Of a stretch of DNA of 64,000 bases, positions 46,800-59,652 are shown piece after piece. Position 1 is the stretch's first letter. Every line of letters begins with the position of its first letter. Source of the stretch: Paulownia fortunei (lineage: Eukaryota > Streptophyta > Magnoliopsida > Lamiales > Paulowniaceae); contig CM033114.1 of NCBI GenBank assembly GCA_019321725.1, positions 17,092,278 to 17,156,277 of the forward strand, read 5' to 3'. A program made the position numbers and the translations under genes. The notes beneath the pieces are model-generated. The model saw nothing but the letters and a program-made list of their open reading frames with translations, was not told where the DNA came from and ran no database searches.

Positions 46800-48250
46800 A
46801 TCTAAAGGGTTAAAATAGTGGTCTGCTATATTTTCTGCCGAGGCAAATCTTTCCACGCTGATGTTGCCTCTACCAATGATTTTCATAACCAGGGTATCGC
46901 TAATCTATTTCTGCTTGGATCCTTTGATGAGACCTTGGCTTCTTTGCTTGTGCAATAGCCCCCATTGTTATCGCAGTACTCCAGTACTCAATCAACAATG
47001 GTTGGAACTACATCTAACATTTAGATTAAGTTTCTTATCCAAACAATCCATTTTTGCAGCATCGTATGCCAGATGTATTCAATCACGGTGGTGGAATCCA
47101 CGTTGTTACAAGCTTGGAACTCTTTCCAACTAACCGTCCCACCATTTAGGATGAACACGAATTTAGACATAGACTTCAAGTCATCTACTTTAGACTAAAA
47201 ACTAGATGAAGCATCTAAGTTTCAGTTCTCCATAACCGAACTCCAAAAAGAAATCCTTAGTGCTTCATAAGTACTAAAGATCGTCTTTACGGCTTCTAAT
47301 GCTTTTCGCATCAAATTGATTGATATTTTGCTCGTAACACTTAGAGCATTTCTAATATCAAATCATGTACATAGATTTGCATATTTTATGCTTTCTTTCA
47401 AGGATGCATAAAACATGTGAGTCATTATTTCTCTTTCATTCAAAAGTCTTTGGGGACGAGGACTTCGAAAGAAAAATCCCATGACTCATAAACAAGAATC
47501 TCTCCTAGGATTCTTCATGCTAAACCCTTTTAGCATCTAATCTATGTACTTGGATTTAGGATAGTCCAAGCATCCTTTCAGATCTATCTCCATAAATCTC
47601 AATCCCCAATCCCTAGGATGCTTATCCCAAATCTCTCTTGGAGAACTTTGTAGATGACAAGTCTCAGTTGACTGCAACATTTCTACATCATCTCTATGAG
47701 TAAAATGTCATCAACGTAAAACACAACAATCATCACCATACTCCCACTAACCCTCTTGTACACATATAGCTCATTCGCATTCCTAAGGAAATCAAACCAT
47801 TTGATTGCTTTAGAGAATCGAATGTTCCACATTCGGAAAATTTATTTTGAGTTCTTAACAGATCTCTGAAGCTCGCAAACTTTTTGCTTGCGTTTGTTTG
47901 ATATGAAGACCTCAGACCGCTTAACTTATATCCCTTTCTCAATACACCCCTATTGAGAAAGACGGTCTTCATATCCCTTTGCCATATCTAGTAGTCGTAA
48001 TACATAGATATAACTAGCATACTCTAATGGACTTTAGCATCACGTCTGGTAAAAAGTATCCTCAATAGTCAACACCTTGACTATGAGCGTAACACTTTGC
48101 TACCAGTCCTGCCTTTATAGGTCACCACCTCCCCATGTTCTTCAATTTATATTTGTAGACCCATTTGCAGCTAATGGGAACCATTCCCACTAATGGGCCC
48201 ACCAAGGTCAAACCTTGTTGGAGTACATAGAGTCCATTTTGGATTGCATG
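46800..48250 (-). pseudogene. Copia reverse transcriptase-RNase H remnant of element H
   Basis: The minus strand at 47990-47730 carries MKTVFLNRGVLRKGY (the RT motif around VKTAFLNG), then in shifting frames LKQSNG and NANELYVYKRVSGSMVMI. The catalytic FYVDDILLI is intact near 47724-47702. Downstream pieces resembling LGLSKSKYID and a C-terminal RNase H region reach to about 46800 but are heavily decayed. The order RT after integrase fits copia. Confidence 0.8.
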
Positions 48251-49660
48251 GCATTTTCCCAATTTCTGAATTGATGTCATACATCTTTACTCCTTAGTTA
48301 AATCAATATTTAAAAAGGAGATCCTCCTTGCTGCTCTCTAGCAAGAGACTCTTATCGTATAAGTAGCCCCGAGATCCTTTAGATCTCATTGGAGGTTGTG
48401 TACTAGAAGTTTTAGTAATTTGTTCATACACCATTGCCACTTGTGAGACAAACTGTGGTTCTTGAACTGTTTCAAGTTCTATGATCTAGCAATTTCTATC
48501 TAATAGAAATTCCTTCTTCTCAAGAAGGTGGTGTCCCTAGAAAACAAACTATTTTGTTATTAGAACCATAGAAATGGTATTCTTTAGATTCATTTAGATA
48601 CCCCACAAATTTGCATAAGCTGGATTCACATATCCATCTTATCTCCCACTAACTGCTTTAAAGAAGCAGGCCCATTTATACCCTTAGGTATATATACGAG
48701 GGGTCTTTTACCACATCATATCACATATGATGTTTTGAGCACCGATTTAGATGATATCCTTACTTGATAAGAATATCATCGATTCTAGGGTGAATTCCCA
48801 GAATGAAGAAGGAAATAAGTGAAACTCAACTTGGATTCACTTAAAGTGAGAATCTAATTCTCCATTAGATAATCAAGAACTTACCACCTTAGTATTCTCT
48901 TCATCGATCACATCGATTGATTTAATACTTTGGCCGATTTAATTCTCTACTTCATGTCTAAATTCTTTGAACCCTTCAAAGGATCTTAGAATAATGAAGT
49001 AAGAATAGTTCGCTTGTACACTAACACTTAGTGGACTGCTTACATCCTTTGATCATATCCAAAGGCATGGTTTGCTCCATTTGTCCCACAAATGGTGATT
49101 TGGTCATGTTTTCCTAAAGATAAGATTTACAAGTTGGCACCTCATGCAAGTCCAAAAGGTCAAGCAAATGTACCATCTTTTGAACTCTTTCTTTAGAGAT
49201 ATGACCTAATCTAGCTAACCACAAGTATGCACTGTTTTGATTATCTAATTCTTAGATTATTTGTTGATTATGTAGCATGGAATGTTGGGATTGTATAGTT
49301 CATTTGTCAATGTAGCAAAGACAATTAACTAATACTATCCTAATTCCATCCAGAGTTAAGTGGATCATTCCTATAGCCAATAAAGCAACACTTACTTTAT
49401 TCTCAAGCTTAAGGATCGTCCTTTATCTTAGTCTCCATTTTTCTTGTCATCCACTGCAACCCTTTGCAAAGATGGGATCATATCCGATATCCAATATCCA
49501 AGAAAAAATTTATCAACCTTAATGGTTGATATCAACAATGTATAAACTTGAATTAGAACCCCTTCTAATTCAACTAAGCAAGTCAATACTTGTGTTTCCT
49601 CTTTCTATGCCCTAAATATCCACAATGGTGACAAACATCTATATTGAGCTGGTAAGTTTG
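48250..49660 (-). pseudogene. Copia gag zinc knuckle and integrase remnant of element H
   Basis: Near 49655-49610 the minus strand reads CHHCGYLGHRKRKHKY, a CCHC-type knuckle whose last Cys is His. At 49230-49060 come YLWLARLGHISKERVQKMVH and EVPTCKSYL then MTKSPFVGQME, the pre-integrase zinc-binding region of copia pol. The integrase core follows down to about 48250, with wording such as LFLLHYSKIL and KEFRHEVEN-like text split by stops. Confidence 0.75.
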
Positions 49661-49699
49661 TCTGTTTGTCTAGATTATCCTATGTGGAATTACTAGCAA

Positions 49700-51040
49700 T
49701 AACCATTATCCTATGCGAGGCAGAAATTTAAGCATTCATTCAATTAATATCCATTTATGATATGGTCTTTAATCATAAATGTCTCCCACTATTTTATTCA
49801 AATCCCATCACCCTCTAGATGAAATTCGAGAAATCTAATTTCTTAGTGGGCTTGAAGTCCAACTAGCCTTGCCATACACCCCAATTTTATGAGCCCATAC
49901 AACAAAACTAAAAGGTAGCTAACAACATTAGCAATTGCATCCCCATGCAACCCTCAAGCTATTTTGCCTCACCTCTTCCCATACACCCCAAATTTATGAG
50001 CCCATATGGTACTAAGTGTCAAACATTACCCATCAAACATCCATGTAGATGGAGCATCTAAACGTCCCACGACTCATGGCCAACAATAAAGACGAGTCCA
50101 CCCCATGGGCATCTCAATGCTTAGTAGTGGTCACAGCTTGCCTACACTTAGCACATTCCACGACTCATGGCCAACGAACTAAATGTGGTAGCGTATCGAC
50201 ATGCCACTACTTTTGATGGAAGGCATGGACGATTGGGTCCTACCCAATATTGCCCATTTATGCTTGATATCGAACTAATAAAGGTTCTCAACTTGAAACA
50301 TTTTCAAGTGAGGGTCATACTAGATTTATTATACAAGGTCTCATCGTTTTCTTTTCTTGTTTATTTAATGTTCACTATCCTAACGATGACAAGCATACAT
50401 CATAAGGAAGCATTAAATAAACACAACATGTATCACATACATCCTAAAATAAATAGATGATCATGAGCCTTTAATCCTATGCGATCCACTTGAGCCAAAG
50501 TGGATCTAGGTCAATCTAAGGGTGATAATTAAAATGCAAATAGACCTATCTATTACATAAATATATCCCATACATTCATGGGCCTTGTTTCCTCGCTTTT
50601 TTCTTCGTCTTCATTCAATCTTCTTGTAATGTCCGCCAAATTACAAAAAGATTAACCTCACCGCCTAATTCTACTCTCATTACATTTGCTAAAACTACAA
50701 GAAACCTTGGAACAATTCCAAGGGGAGATACATAGGAGGGAGATAGAAGTACATCAAGAATAAAACAGAGAAAGGTGAGACTCGCAGGCCTATTTTAATT
50801 AAAATCCAAAATAACCAATTATGCATAAAATTAAACCAATCACATTGGCCTAGGCTCCATGATCATCCAACTAGCATGCTTAACATAAATCATCACATGA
50901 TGAAAACATATAAATTTACCGATTATGTTATGTGCAATTTCTTTCAAATTTGGGATTTTTATGAAAAATAATTTTTCAAAAATTAAAATTAACATTTAAT
51001 TTTAAAATGAAAAATCATAAACTTCACGTAACAATTACGT
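49700..51040 (-). other. Long non-coding leader and lost gag region of element H
   Basis: Little gag protein is recognisable. Two short direct duplications occur: GCCATACACCCCAATTTTATG (49876 area) against CCCATACACCCCAAATTTATG (49978 area), and ACGACTCATGGCCAAC at about 50069 and 50161. An open frame at 50167-50460 has no recognised motif. Confidence 0.5.
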
Positions 51041-51047
51041 AACGAGG

Positions 51048-51548
51048 CGGGATGGACAACAGTTCAACAAGGCTGCTGCCTGTCGAGTGGCTGGGCAGAC
51101 CACCCATCGGCGGTTGGGCGCCCACACGTCGGGTGCCGACCGCCCACCCGACGTCACACATCGGGTGGCTGGGCGCCGCACGTCGGTGCCGCGACCGCCC
51201 ACCCGACGTCTCACGTCGGGTGGCTAGGCGCCCGCACGTCGGGTGCCAGCGGGCGACCTGGCGCCCAACTTCGGGTGGTCAGCAGCCCACCCGACATCAC
51301 ACATCGGGTTGCTGGGCGGCCCACGCCGGCTGCCAGCGGTGACCTGGAGCCTGACGTCGGGTGGCCGGCAGCCCACCCGACATCACACGTCGGGTGCTGG
51401 GAGCCCACGTCGAGTGCCAGCGGGTGACCCGGCGCCCGATGTCGGGTGACCCGGCGCCGATGTCGGGTGGCTAGTAGCCCCCGACGTCACACGTCGGGTT
51501 GCTGGGGGCGGGCGACTCGACGCCACGATGTCGGGTGGCCAGCAGCCC
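51048..51548. repeat. GC-rich minisatellite with palindromic core, leader of element H
   Basis: About 500 bp of very GC- and CpG-rich sequence in AT-rich surroundings. Units of about 86 bp, some shortened, share a core whose arms CCACCCGACGT and ACGTCGGGTGG are separated by CAC, so each can fold as an 11 bp hairpin. Cores start near 51143, 51198, 51286, 51372 and 51478, with one or two substitutions in some. Open frames on both strands here arise from base composition. Confidence 0.85.
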
Positions 51549-51984
51549 AATTTTTTATTTTCATTTTTTTTAAATGTCAAGAATTCAAGAAATTTTAAAA
51601 CTTGATTCATAGTTTCTTGATCTCATCAAGAAATTTTGAAAACTTGATAAAAACCAATTTTCTTGATCAAGAAATCAACTTATTTGATTTTTTTTAATTT
51701 TTTATTTTATTTATTGCCACGTTTCAAGAAATTCAAGATTTCACAAATCTTGAAATTTTGGATCAAGAAATTCAAGATTTCACAAATCTTGAAATTCTTG
51801 AAAATCAAAAAATCCAATTTCTTAACTCGTCTCAGTTTTTAAAATGTTTCAACATTTAAAACGATTAATAATATTAATCCCAAAAAAAGAAATTAATAAA
51901 TTCAAATCAATCACACATATAAATATTTAATCTATCACATATATTAAATAAACATAATCGAAAAATATCAGAAACGCACGAACC

Positions 51985-52000
51985 TTGGCTCTGATACCAC
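51985..52000 (-). other. Primer-binding site of element H (tRNA-Met type)
   Basis: The minus strand reads GTGGTATCAGAGCCAA directly after the 5' LTR. TGGTATCAGAGC is complementary to the 3' end of plant initiator tRNA-Met. The leader at 51549-51984 is AT-rich with repeats of TCAAGAAATTCAAGATTTCA. Confidence 0.93.
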
Positions 52001-54138
52001 TGTTGGGTTCGCATGATCCCAGGAGACGTATACGCAGCGGAATTTAAAATTTCAAAAACATAAATATATATATTACATCACATGTAATTAAAATGAATCC
52101 CGAAACCCTTTCACGATTATTCAGTTGTGCGTTTTCTGATAGTTAAAGTAAGAATGTTTCAGAAACTCTTACCTTGATTTGCACTCCGACTGATGTAGGG
52201 ATTGAAACGATTCAAATCGTTATCCCTGCATGAAAGTATCTCCATGTTCTTCAATTCAAAACCCCTTTGATTGAAATCTGATTCACTTCTTCTAGATCCA
52301 AATGTTATCCCTCTAACGATATCCACATCTTGGATGCCCACTCGAAACCGAATCCTATGCTAGTAGTTTTCGATTCGATAATTCTATCCTAAAATATTTT
52401 GTTTGGAACAAGAACACACTAACAATTTAGTGTTTTAGTGTTTAATTTAATTCTTAATTCAACAATTAAATCAAGAATTAAACTAGATAAAAGGTTGGTG
52501 AACTTTTGGAGATTGAAAGGAAAGGAGGGACGAATTTTTAGTGATAAAAGAAAACTATTTTTCTTTACAAAAATCTGCAATTAAAATCCCCATAAAAATA
52601 TCCAAGAAGATTGTTAATCAAAGCAACCACAAGTCCTTTCCATGTAGAACTCTTCTTCCTTTCTTATCTCCAACTCTTTTGGTAAGTTTTCTTATCCCAT
52701 AAGGACTTTCCTTTTTCCTTATTACCTCATAGAAATTGAATTCCCAATTCAACTTTCTCTAGGAATTAGATTCCCAATTCAATTTCCTAATGGGCTTCCT
52801 ACAAGCCCACACCTAATGGGCTTAGGCCTAAGTAATCAATTAGGCTCTACTTTAATTGATCCAATCAATTAAATTAATTTATTTAATTAATTAGGCCATC
52901 TTACTTAATTGATCCAATCAATTAATTAAATATTCCAATTGGGCTTTCTAATCCAATTAGGTCCAATCAATTAATCTAATTAATTAATTGAATTAATTCC
53001 ATACTTGAATTAATTTAACCCCATTAATTAATCACATTAATTAATTTAATCCAACACTTGGATTAATTTCTAGACTAGAAATGGACTTGTCCAAGTTTTG
53101 TGTGTGGCCCCTTAGGTTCACTTTAAACTAGCCGTGGGCTCACAACTCTTGTGACTTAGTTAAATAATTAATTGTTCTGATTAATTAATCTAATTAATTA
53201 ATTCTCTTGAAATTAACTCATTAATTCCAAGAACCCACAAGACATGGGAAACATCTAGCAATATATCATGACTCCTAGTCTAAGGTGAATGTGCGAACCT
53301 ATTTCAATTACGAATATTATGCAAGTACCCTTCCATCATCTAATCTCCCGATTGAGCCTAGGGCATGGATGTTAAGTCGAAACCCTATTAACTCAATAAC
53401 TATGTTTCCATTCCTAGTAGTTTAACTCATGATGAATAATTAAAAAACTCCACGTCTAATTTTCATCCAACCTTGGCCAAGGATTTTAGAGTCAAGTACA
53501 GTAGAACACATAGGAGATTCACCTATTCATCTAGATAGGTGATGGATCCTTTATTGGGCACTCATTCATCTCCATACATGAAGATGTTACACCCAATATA
53601 AACCCCTTGTGATTGTCATGCAATCGAAAAATATATCAAAGTACAACATGTCATGCACAAGGTTACCATGGTGCCTCAAGTCTAAAGACTAATTCTTGCA
53701 CTATCGTAATGAGAAAATTCCCATTCGACAATAGAATATTTCCAATTAGGAATTTTCAGGTGGGGTTGTTCAGTGTACTTGTTCCCAACAAGCACCTGCA
53801 TACATGCACTAGTGTCTCCACACCAATACCTATGGAATGAGGTATCCTTCTTTCGAGCCTGTATCGTATGCGCAAGTTTCAATGGGATCAATGATGTCCC
53901 ATCTCATTAATCCTTAACTTAGAACATTTTAAGATCACAGCCTTAGAGGCATATTCCACAATTACCATCATATGCGCAACCATGCCCCATAGCTTTGTGT
54001 GATCTAAGGACTTTATGTAATTCTTATAATGAATTTAAGATAAAAATTGTCATTTAAATGATATTAATATAAATAAGAATGATTCGCAAGAGTATAAGAA
54101 TGACCAGAATAATTGGCACGCCGGGCACTACTCTAACA
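52001..54138 (-). repeat. 5' LTR of element H (2138 bp)
   Basis: Starts TGTTGGGTTCGCATGATC and ends GGGCACTACTCTAACA. High similarity to 44589-46727 indicates that H is the youngest large insertion in the window. Confidence 0.93.
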
Positions 54139-54143
54139 AACCT

Positions 54144-54785
54144 ACCTTAATGGCAAAAAGAACATCCAAGAAGGTTCAAAAGGGCAAGCTAAGAAATACC
54201 ACTCCTTCCTTAGATAATTCTCACTCTCCTACTTATCCATCACTCGCAGCCGAGGAGAATCCAAAGTTAGTAACTAGTCCTAAAACTTTCTCTCATACTT
54301 ATATAAATCCTCTGCCCTTTTTCTTATAGGTTAGCAAAGTCTAAGAAAGAAGAGCAAGAAAATAAGATCTTGGAGACCTTTCAAAAAGTGGAAGTGAACA
54401 TCTCCCTTCTTGATATCATCAAGCAAGTGCCTCACTACGTTAAATTTCTCAAGGAGCTATGCACTAATAAAAGGAAATTAAGTGAAAATGAAAAAATGAG
54501 TGTGGCGATGAATGTTTCAATGGCGTTTCAAAGGAAACTCCCTCCAAAGTGCAAACATTAGGGCACTTTCACCATTCTATGTACAATTGGTAATACCAGA
54601 TTTGAAAAGTGCATGTTAGATTTAAGGGCATCAATCAATGTTATGTCGTGCTCCACTTATGCTTTTTTAAAGCTAGGATCTTTACAGGAAACTAATGTTG
54701 TCATTCAATTGGTTGATAGATCAAATACATATTCTAAAAAAGTTGTGGAAGATATTTTGGTACGAGTGAATGAATTGATTTTCCC
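54144..54785 (+). pseudogene. Gag end and protease remnant of element E
   Basis: Gag linker text continues from 54144. From 54370 the frame has VEVNISLLDIIKQVPHYVKF and LKELCTNKRKLSENEKMSV. After a stop, MLDLRASINVMSCSTYAFLK keeps the catalytic Asp but has Arg for Gly. VIQLVDRSNTYSKKVVEDIL follows. The match to C ends at about 54785 within FP, and resumes only at 59653. Confidence 0.88.
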
Positions 54786-55171
54786 AAAAATGGAAAAATC
54801 ATCCCTAAAGACTTCAAAAAAACGTTCAACCATGTCAGAAAAATTACCAAGAATATATCATTGGAATGTAGTTGGTATATTACACAATCAAAAAGGCATC
54901 ATTCGATATGAAAAAGTACTAAAATAATAAAAAATATATATATTATTAGTAAAACTAATTTTTTATTTATTCCTATTCAACTTCCTTATTGAATTATAAG
55001 TTTTATTTATTACTTTATTTTATTAAATTTTAATTTATTTCTTCATGAAGGAATCTATGTGAGAAATGTGTCATTATCCTTATATCATATATTTGTGACA
55101 CTCTCAATTATGTTATTATTCAAGTTAGCCAAACATTAAATTGCCTCAAACTGAAGTCAGTGTTTGTGTAC
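54786..55171. other. Unassigned AT-rich insert between E and element I
   Basis: This begins exactly where the protease of E stops matching C. A continuing open frame to 54927 is not similar to retroelement protein. No terminal repeats or target duplication are recognised. Confidence 0.4.
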
Positions 55172-58100
55172 TGATAAGTTGATTTATACTAATAATTCAT
55201 ATATCTTTTTATTAACATTTGGTTTGTTTTCAAGTGTTTTGGTTACTTTTTATGTATTTAGTTTGAAATCTTATAGGTAATGACAAAAAGGGAAGACAAT
55301 AGAAAAAACCAAAAACTTGGTTGAAATGTTGGAAAATCCGAATTATGCTGCTACTGATAGCAGTATTTGTATTTCAATCATAATTTTTTGCTCCAATAAA
55401 ATATTGACTTGCTTCTCAAATAATTGGAAATCCAAGAAATGAATCTATAACTTTTATCTTTACCAAAAAATGCAGTTCCTATGATTTTATTGACAAACAT
55501 GGAGTTCAAAAGTCAACACTAGAGTGAAAATTTCTTGTGTGACATATCATGGTATTTTAGGCATAACTCTCTCCACAGATGTCCTATTGAGATGATTCAT
55601 GATGATATAGAAAACTACGAGATACAGCTACAAATCTTATACAGGCACCAAAATCCTATTGGGCATAGAAAATGGTGAAAATTTGGTTTAAAAGGTTGTA
55701 TATGCTGGAGAAATAAGTTTTGGATAGAATGTTCAGTACCTAACTGTCCACTCAACGTCTACGCATTGCCAGGTGGATAAGATAGGAAAAATAGGTTTTT
55801 ATCCTTTCTTAGGGAATTTCCAATCTTATTTTAAGGACCCCAAAGAGCCTCCAAATGTATTCTTGGATGGGAGAAGTTGTTCTGGATAGAAGAAGCCATT
55901 TATGGTGAGAATAGAGTCATTCTTGAAGACAAGGAAGCCATTCTTGGAGACAATGAGAGCTTCAACCATTCATCTCACTTTACAAATTGGTGAACAATTT
56001 CCATATCCCTTCTTATGTATTTCTTGAAATTATTTTCATACATGATGAATTAAACTTTTCTTTCTAAAGGATGATGTAACCTTATTTGATCCTATGTTTT
56101 GAATTCCAAACAATATTAGTTCAAGTTATTCATCTTGTTTGTGTTATCTTGTTTAGTATTGCATCTTGATTATTTGGTCATTATTTGAGAGTGTTTGATA
56201 TATGATAGTTGATACTCGAGAGAGAGCAGATTATACATGATCATAAAGATAGCAATATCTAAGAATCATAGAATTGAGAAACTTATGAAATCTTTGAAAT
56301 TTTGAAGAAGAATTCATTAAACTTTTGTAGAGTTTTATTCTTGAGTTTTTTATAGAGATTTTGAAATTTATATTAGAACTCATAATGAATTCGGCACTCG
56401 AGAGGGAGAATTGATGAGCATATGAATTCTTAACTTACATGAGTTGTTGACTTGAATTTGTCTATTTTGGAAGAAAGAACATAGGTAATAATTAGGTGAG
56501 TAATTCCTCTAGAATTTCTTGTTCATAAGGTATTTATTGTATTACTTCTAGAAACTTTACTCTTGTCTTTCACAATTTTTAAATTATTCTACTTTGTTTA
56601 CCAATCATCACTTGATTTTCTAGATAAAATTATGATTATTTGAACTTTAATATTTGCTGTAATTTTTTATTACAATCCTTGTGAATTCGATACTCAACTC
56701 ACCATTGTATTAAAACTTGACACCGTGTACTTGTGGTTTGTAAAATATTTATCATGAAAAAAATGGAAAGAAAGTATTGCAAAAAAGAAAGAAAAGCATG
56801 AATTCTAAAGTTAAAAAAAAATTGGAAAAGAGAAAACAAAGGAGGAGAGTGAGATTCTATGTGCAATGCTTTATGCTTTCTTACATTTTTTATCCCTATC
56901 TTTCTTTGTAAGCCAATACCTAGGCCTTACGTTACAAGCATATTGAAGTCCTTTTGATCCAAGTTTGCAAGTATCTATATTAGTGGAGAATTTGTATTGA
57001 AAGCAAGCCTATGGAACACCTAGAACTCCTTCACTTAGATCATGAGAATCATTGGTTGTGAAATTCATACGTAAAATGCATGCATGAAACTTGAGCTTGA
57101 CCCTTCACACACACATTTTGAATTCATAACTAGATTAATGAAGTTCAAGTTTTGTAGTGTCACTGACTAGCTTTGTGACTAACCTTTAGATTTATGTAAA
57201 ATAAATAATAATAAGGCATTTGAATTGGTCGATCAAGTTAGGTAATTCCTCATCAATATGTGAACCTCTGATTGTTTGATTTTTCCTCGAGTATGAGCAA
57301 AAGGTAAAGTTTAGGGGTATTTGTTAAGTTGGTTTTATACCAACAATTCATATATCTTTTGATTAACATTAGATTTGTTTTCAAATGTTTTTGTTAATTT
57401 TTATATATTTAGTTTGAAATCTTGTAGGTAATGACAAAAAGGAAAGAAACCAAAACACTTGGTTGAAATGTTGGAAAATCCAAATTGTGTTGCTACTAAT
57501 GGCAGTGTTTGGATTTCAATTATAAGTCTTTGCTCAAATATTATATTTACTTAATTCATGAACTATTGGAAAGCTATAAAATAGATCTACAACTTTTATG
57601 TTTACCAAAAAATCAATTTCCTATGATATCAATGAGAAACATCAAGTTCAATAGTCAACACTGGACTGAACATTTCTTGTATAACATTTCTCGGTATTTT
57701 AATCATAACTCTATCCACAGATGTCTTATTGAGATGATTCATGATGATATAGAAATATACAAGATGGATAGGGCTATAAATCTTATGAAGGCACCAAAAT
57801 CCTATTGGTCATAGAAAGTGGTGAAATTTTGGTTTTAAAGGCTATATACGCTGGAGACACAAGTTTTGGACAGAATATTCAGTGCCTAGCTGTCCAATCA
57901 ATGTCTATGCATTGGCAGGTGGATAATATGGGAAAATAGGTTTTTATCCTTCCTTAGGGAATTTCTCATCTAATTTTACAGACCCCAAAGAGCCTCCAAA
58001 TGAATTCTTGGATGGGAGAAGTTGTTCTGGATAGAAGAAGCCATTTATGATGAGAAGAGAGTCATTCTTGAAGACAAGGAAGCCATTCTTGGAGAGTAGG

Positions 58101-58901
58101 AAAACTTCAATCATTTCTCTCACTTCACAAATTGGTGAACAATTTCCATATTCCTTCTTATGTATTCTTGAAATTATATTCATACATGATGAATTAAACT
58201 TTTCTTTCTAGAGGATGATGTAACCTTATTTGATCCTATGTTCTGAATTCCAAAAAATATTAGTTTAAGTTATTCATCTTGTTTGTGTTATCTTGTTTAG
58301 TATTGCATCTTGATTATTTGGCCATTATTTGAGAGTGTTTGATATATGATATTCGATACTAGAGAGAGAGAAGTTTATACATAATCATAAAGATAGCATA
58401 ACCTGAGAATCATAGAGTTGAGAAGCTTATAAAACCTTTGAAGTTTTGAAGAAGAATTCATTGAACTTTTGTAGAGTTTTATTTTTGAGTTTTTTATAAA
58501 TATATTAAAATTCATATTAGAACTCATAATCAATTCAGCACTAGAGAGAAGAAATTGATGAGTTTAGGAATTTTTAACTTACATGTGTTGTTAACTTGAA
58601 TTGGTATGTTTCGGAAGAAAGAACATAGGTGATAATTAGGTGAGTTATCCCTCTAGAATTTCTTGTTTATAAGGTGCTTGTTGTATTACTTCGAGGAACT
58701 CTACTCTTGTTTTTTGCAATTTTTAACTTATTCTACTTTGTTTACCAATCATCACTTGATTTTCTAGATAAAATTAGGACTATTTGAACTACAATACTTG
58801 CTGTAATTTTTTATTACAATCCTTGTAGATACAATCCTCAATTCAACTCACTATTGTATTAAAACTTGATACCGTGCACTTGCAGTTTGTAAAATATTTC
58901 A
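55172..58901 (+). mobile_element. Element I: two LTRs around a 567 bp remnant
   Basis: LTR copies at 55172-56754 and 57322-58901 start TGATAAGTTGATTTATAC and TGTTAAGTTGGTTTTATAC. They end AAATATTTATCA and AAATATTTCA, and align by eye along their whole length of about 1.58 kb. The interior lacks any PBS or coding domain; it ends in AAAGTTTAGGGGTATT, a polypurine-like tract before the second LTR, setting plus orientation. Outer flanks TGTAC and CGAAT do not match. It is an internally deleted or recombinant gypsy-type element, possibly related to the solo LTR in C. Confidence 0.8.
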
Positions 58902-59566
58902 CGAATATATTTCAACTCTTTTTTACTAATTTTTTATAGTTTATATAAAATTATAACTAATCCAAATATATTCTCATTCTTCAACAAAAATTTAATAAAA
59001 ATATTTTCAATTTGAAAAATATTCTGTGAAAACCAGGCTTTCTAATCCTTAGAAAAAGGTTGCAGTTTCTAAAATACTCAGAACAACTAGGCTCAAATAA
59101 AACCCCCAAAGAATTTCCAAACACGATATAAGCATTACAAAATTAATAGAAATAAGTAAATTAAGCATATTTCATAAGGCTATCAATTTTTGCTTAAAAC
59201 TAACTTAACTAACTTGATTTTGGCTTCAAGTTCGTGAATTGAATCATTTAGGGTTGATTTGGGCTGAAATATGGATATGTAATACACAACAGATAGATAA
59301 ACATGTTTGTCGAAGAACAGATGGTGAGAAAATATGTAAAAAATGATCAATAAACATGTAGCAATGTGCTGCTGAAGTTGAAAGATTCTAACTTAGAAAT
59401 TAATCCAAGTAGTTGGATCCAATTAAATAATGAAAATTAATTAATTGGGGCTTAAATCACTAGACTCGCATGCCCACCACCTATTCATGCTCATGAATTA
59501 ATTCTATAATATACAATAATTATTTTGAAAATAGACAAATACTTGCAAACAAGTTGCCAATTTTGT
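58902..59566. other. Unassigned AT-rich stretch after element I
   Basis: No coding region recognised. Near 59400-59455, AATTAATCCAAGTAGTTGGAT and AATTAATTAATTGGGGCTTA echo the palindrome-rich tract of the copia LTRs, so a small fragment of that family may be present. Confidence 0.35.
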
Positions 59567-59652
59567 GAGTTGAGAAGCTTATAAAACCTTTGAAGTTTTG
59601 AATAAGAATTCATTAAACTTTTGTAGAGTTTTATTCTTGAGTTTTTATAGAG
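59567..59652 (+). repeat. 85 bp fragment of the element I LTR
   Basis: GAGTTGAGAAGCTTATAAAA through AGAATTCATTAAACTTTTG to TTTTTATAGAGA matches the LTRs of element I (for example 58410-58500). It abuts the resumption of element E at 59653. Confidence 0.8.

Larger units (their letters stand above)
44589..54138 (-). mobile_element. Element H: complete Ty1/copia LTR retrotransposon (9550 bp)
   Basis: Two near-identical LTRs (44589-46727 and 52001-54138) start TGTTGGGTTCGC and end CACTACTCTAACA. AACCT flanks both ends (44584-44588 and 54139-54143). A tRNA-Met-type PBS next to the right LTR and a polypurine tract next to the left LTR set the orientation to minus. Domain order is gag zinc knuckle, pre-integrase and integrase, then RT-RNase H, as in copia. 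Internal frames are full of stops, so it is non-autonomous now even though the LTRs are still alike. Confidence 0.95.

Noticed and set aside
51052..51610. Overlapping open frames on both strands in GC-rich DNA
   Set aside because: Stop codons are rare because of base composition; the peptides only mirror the tandem repeat.
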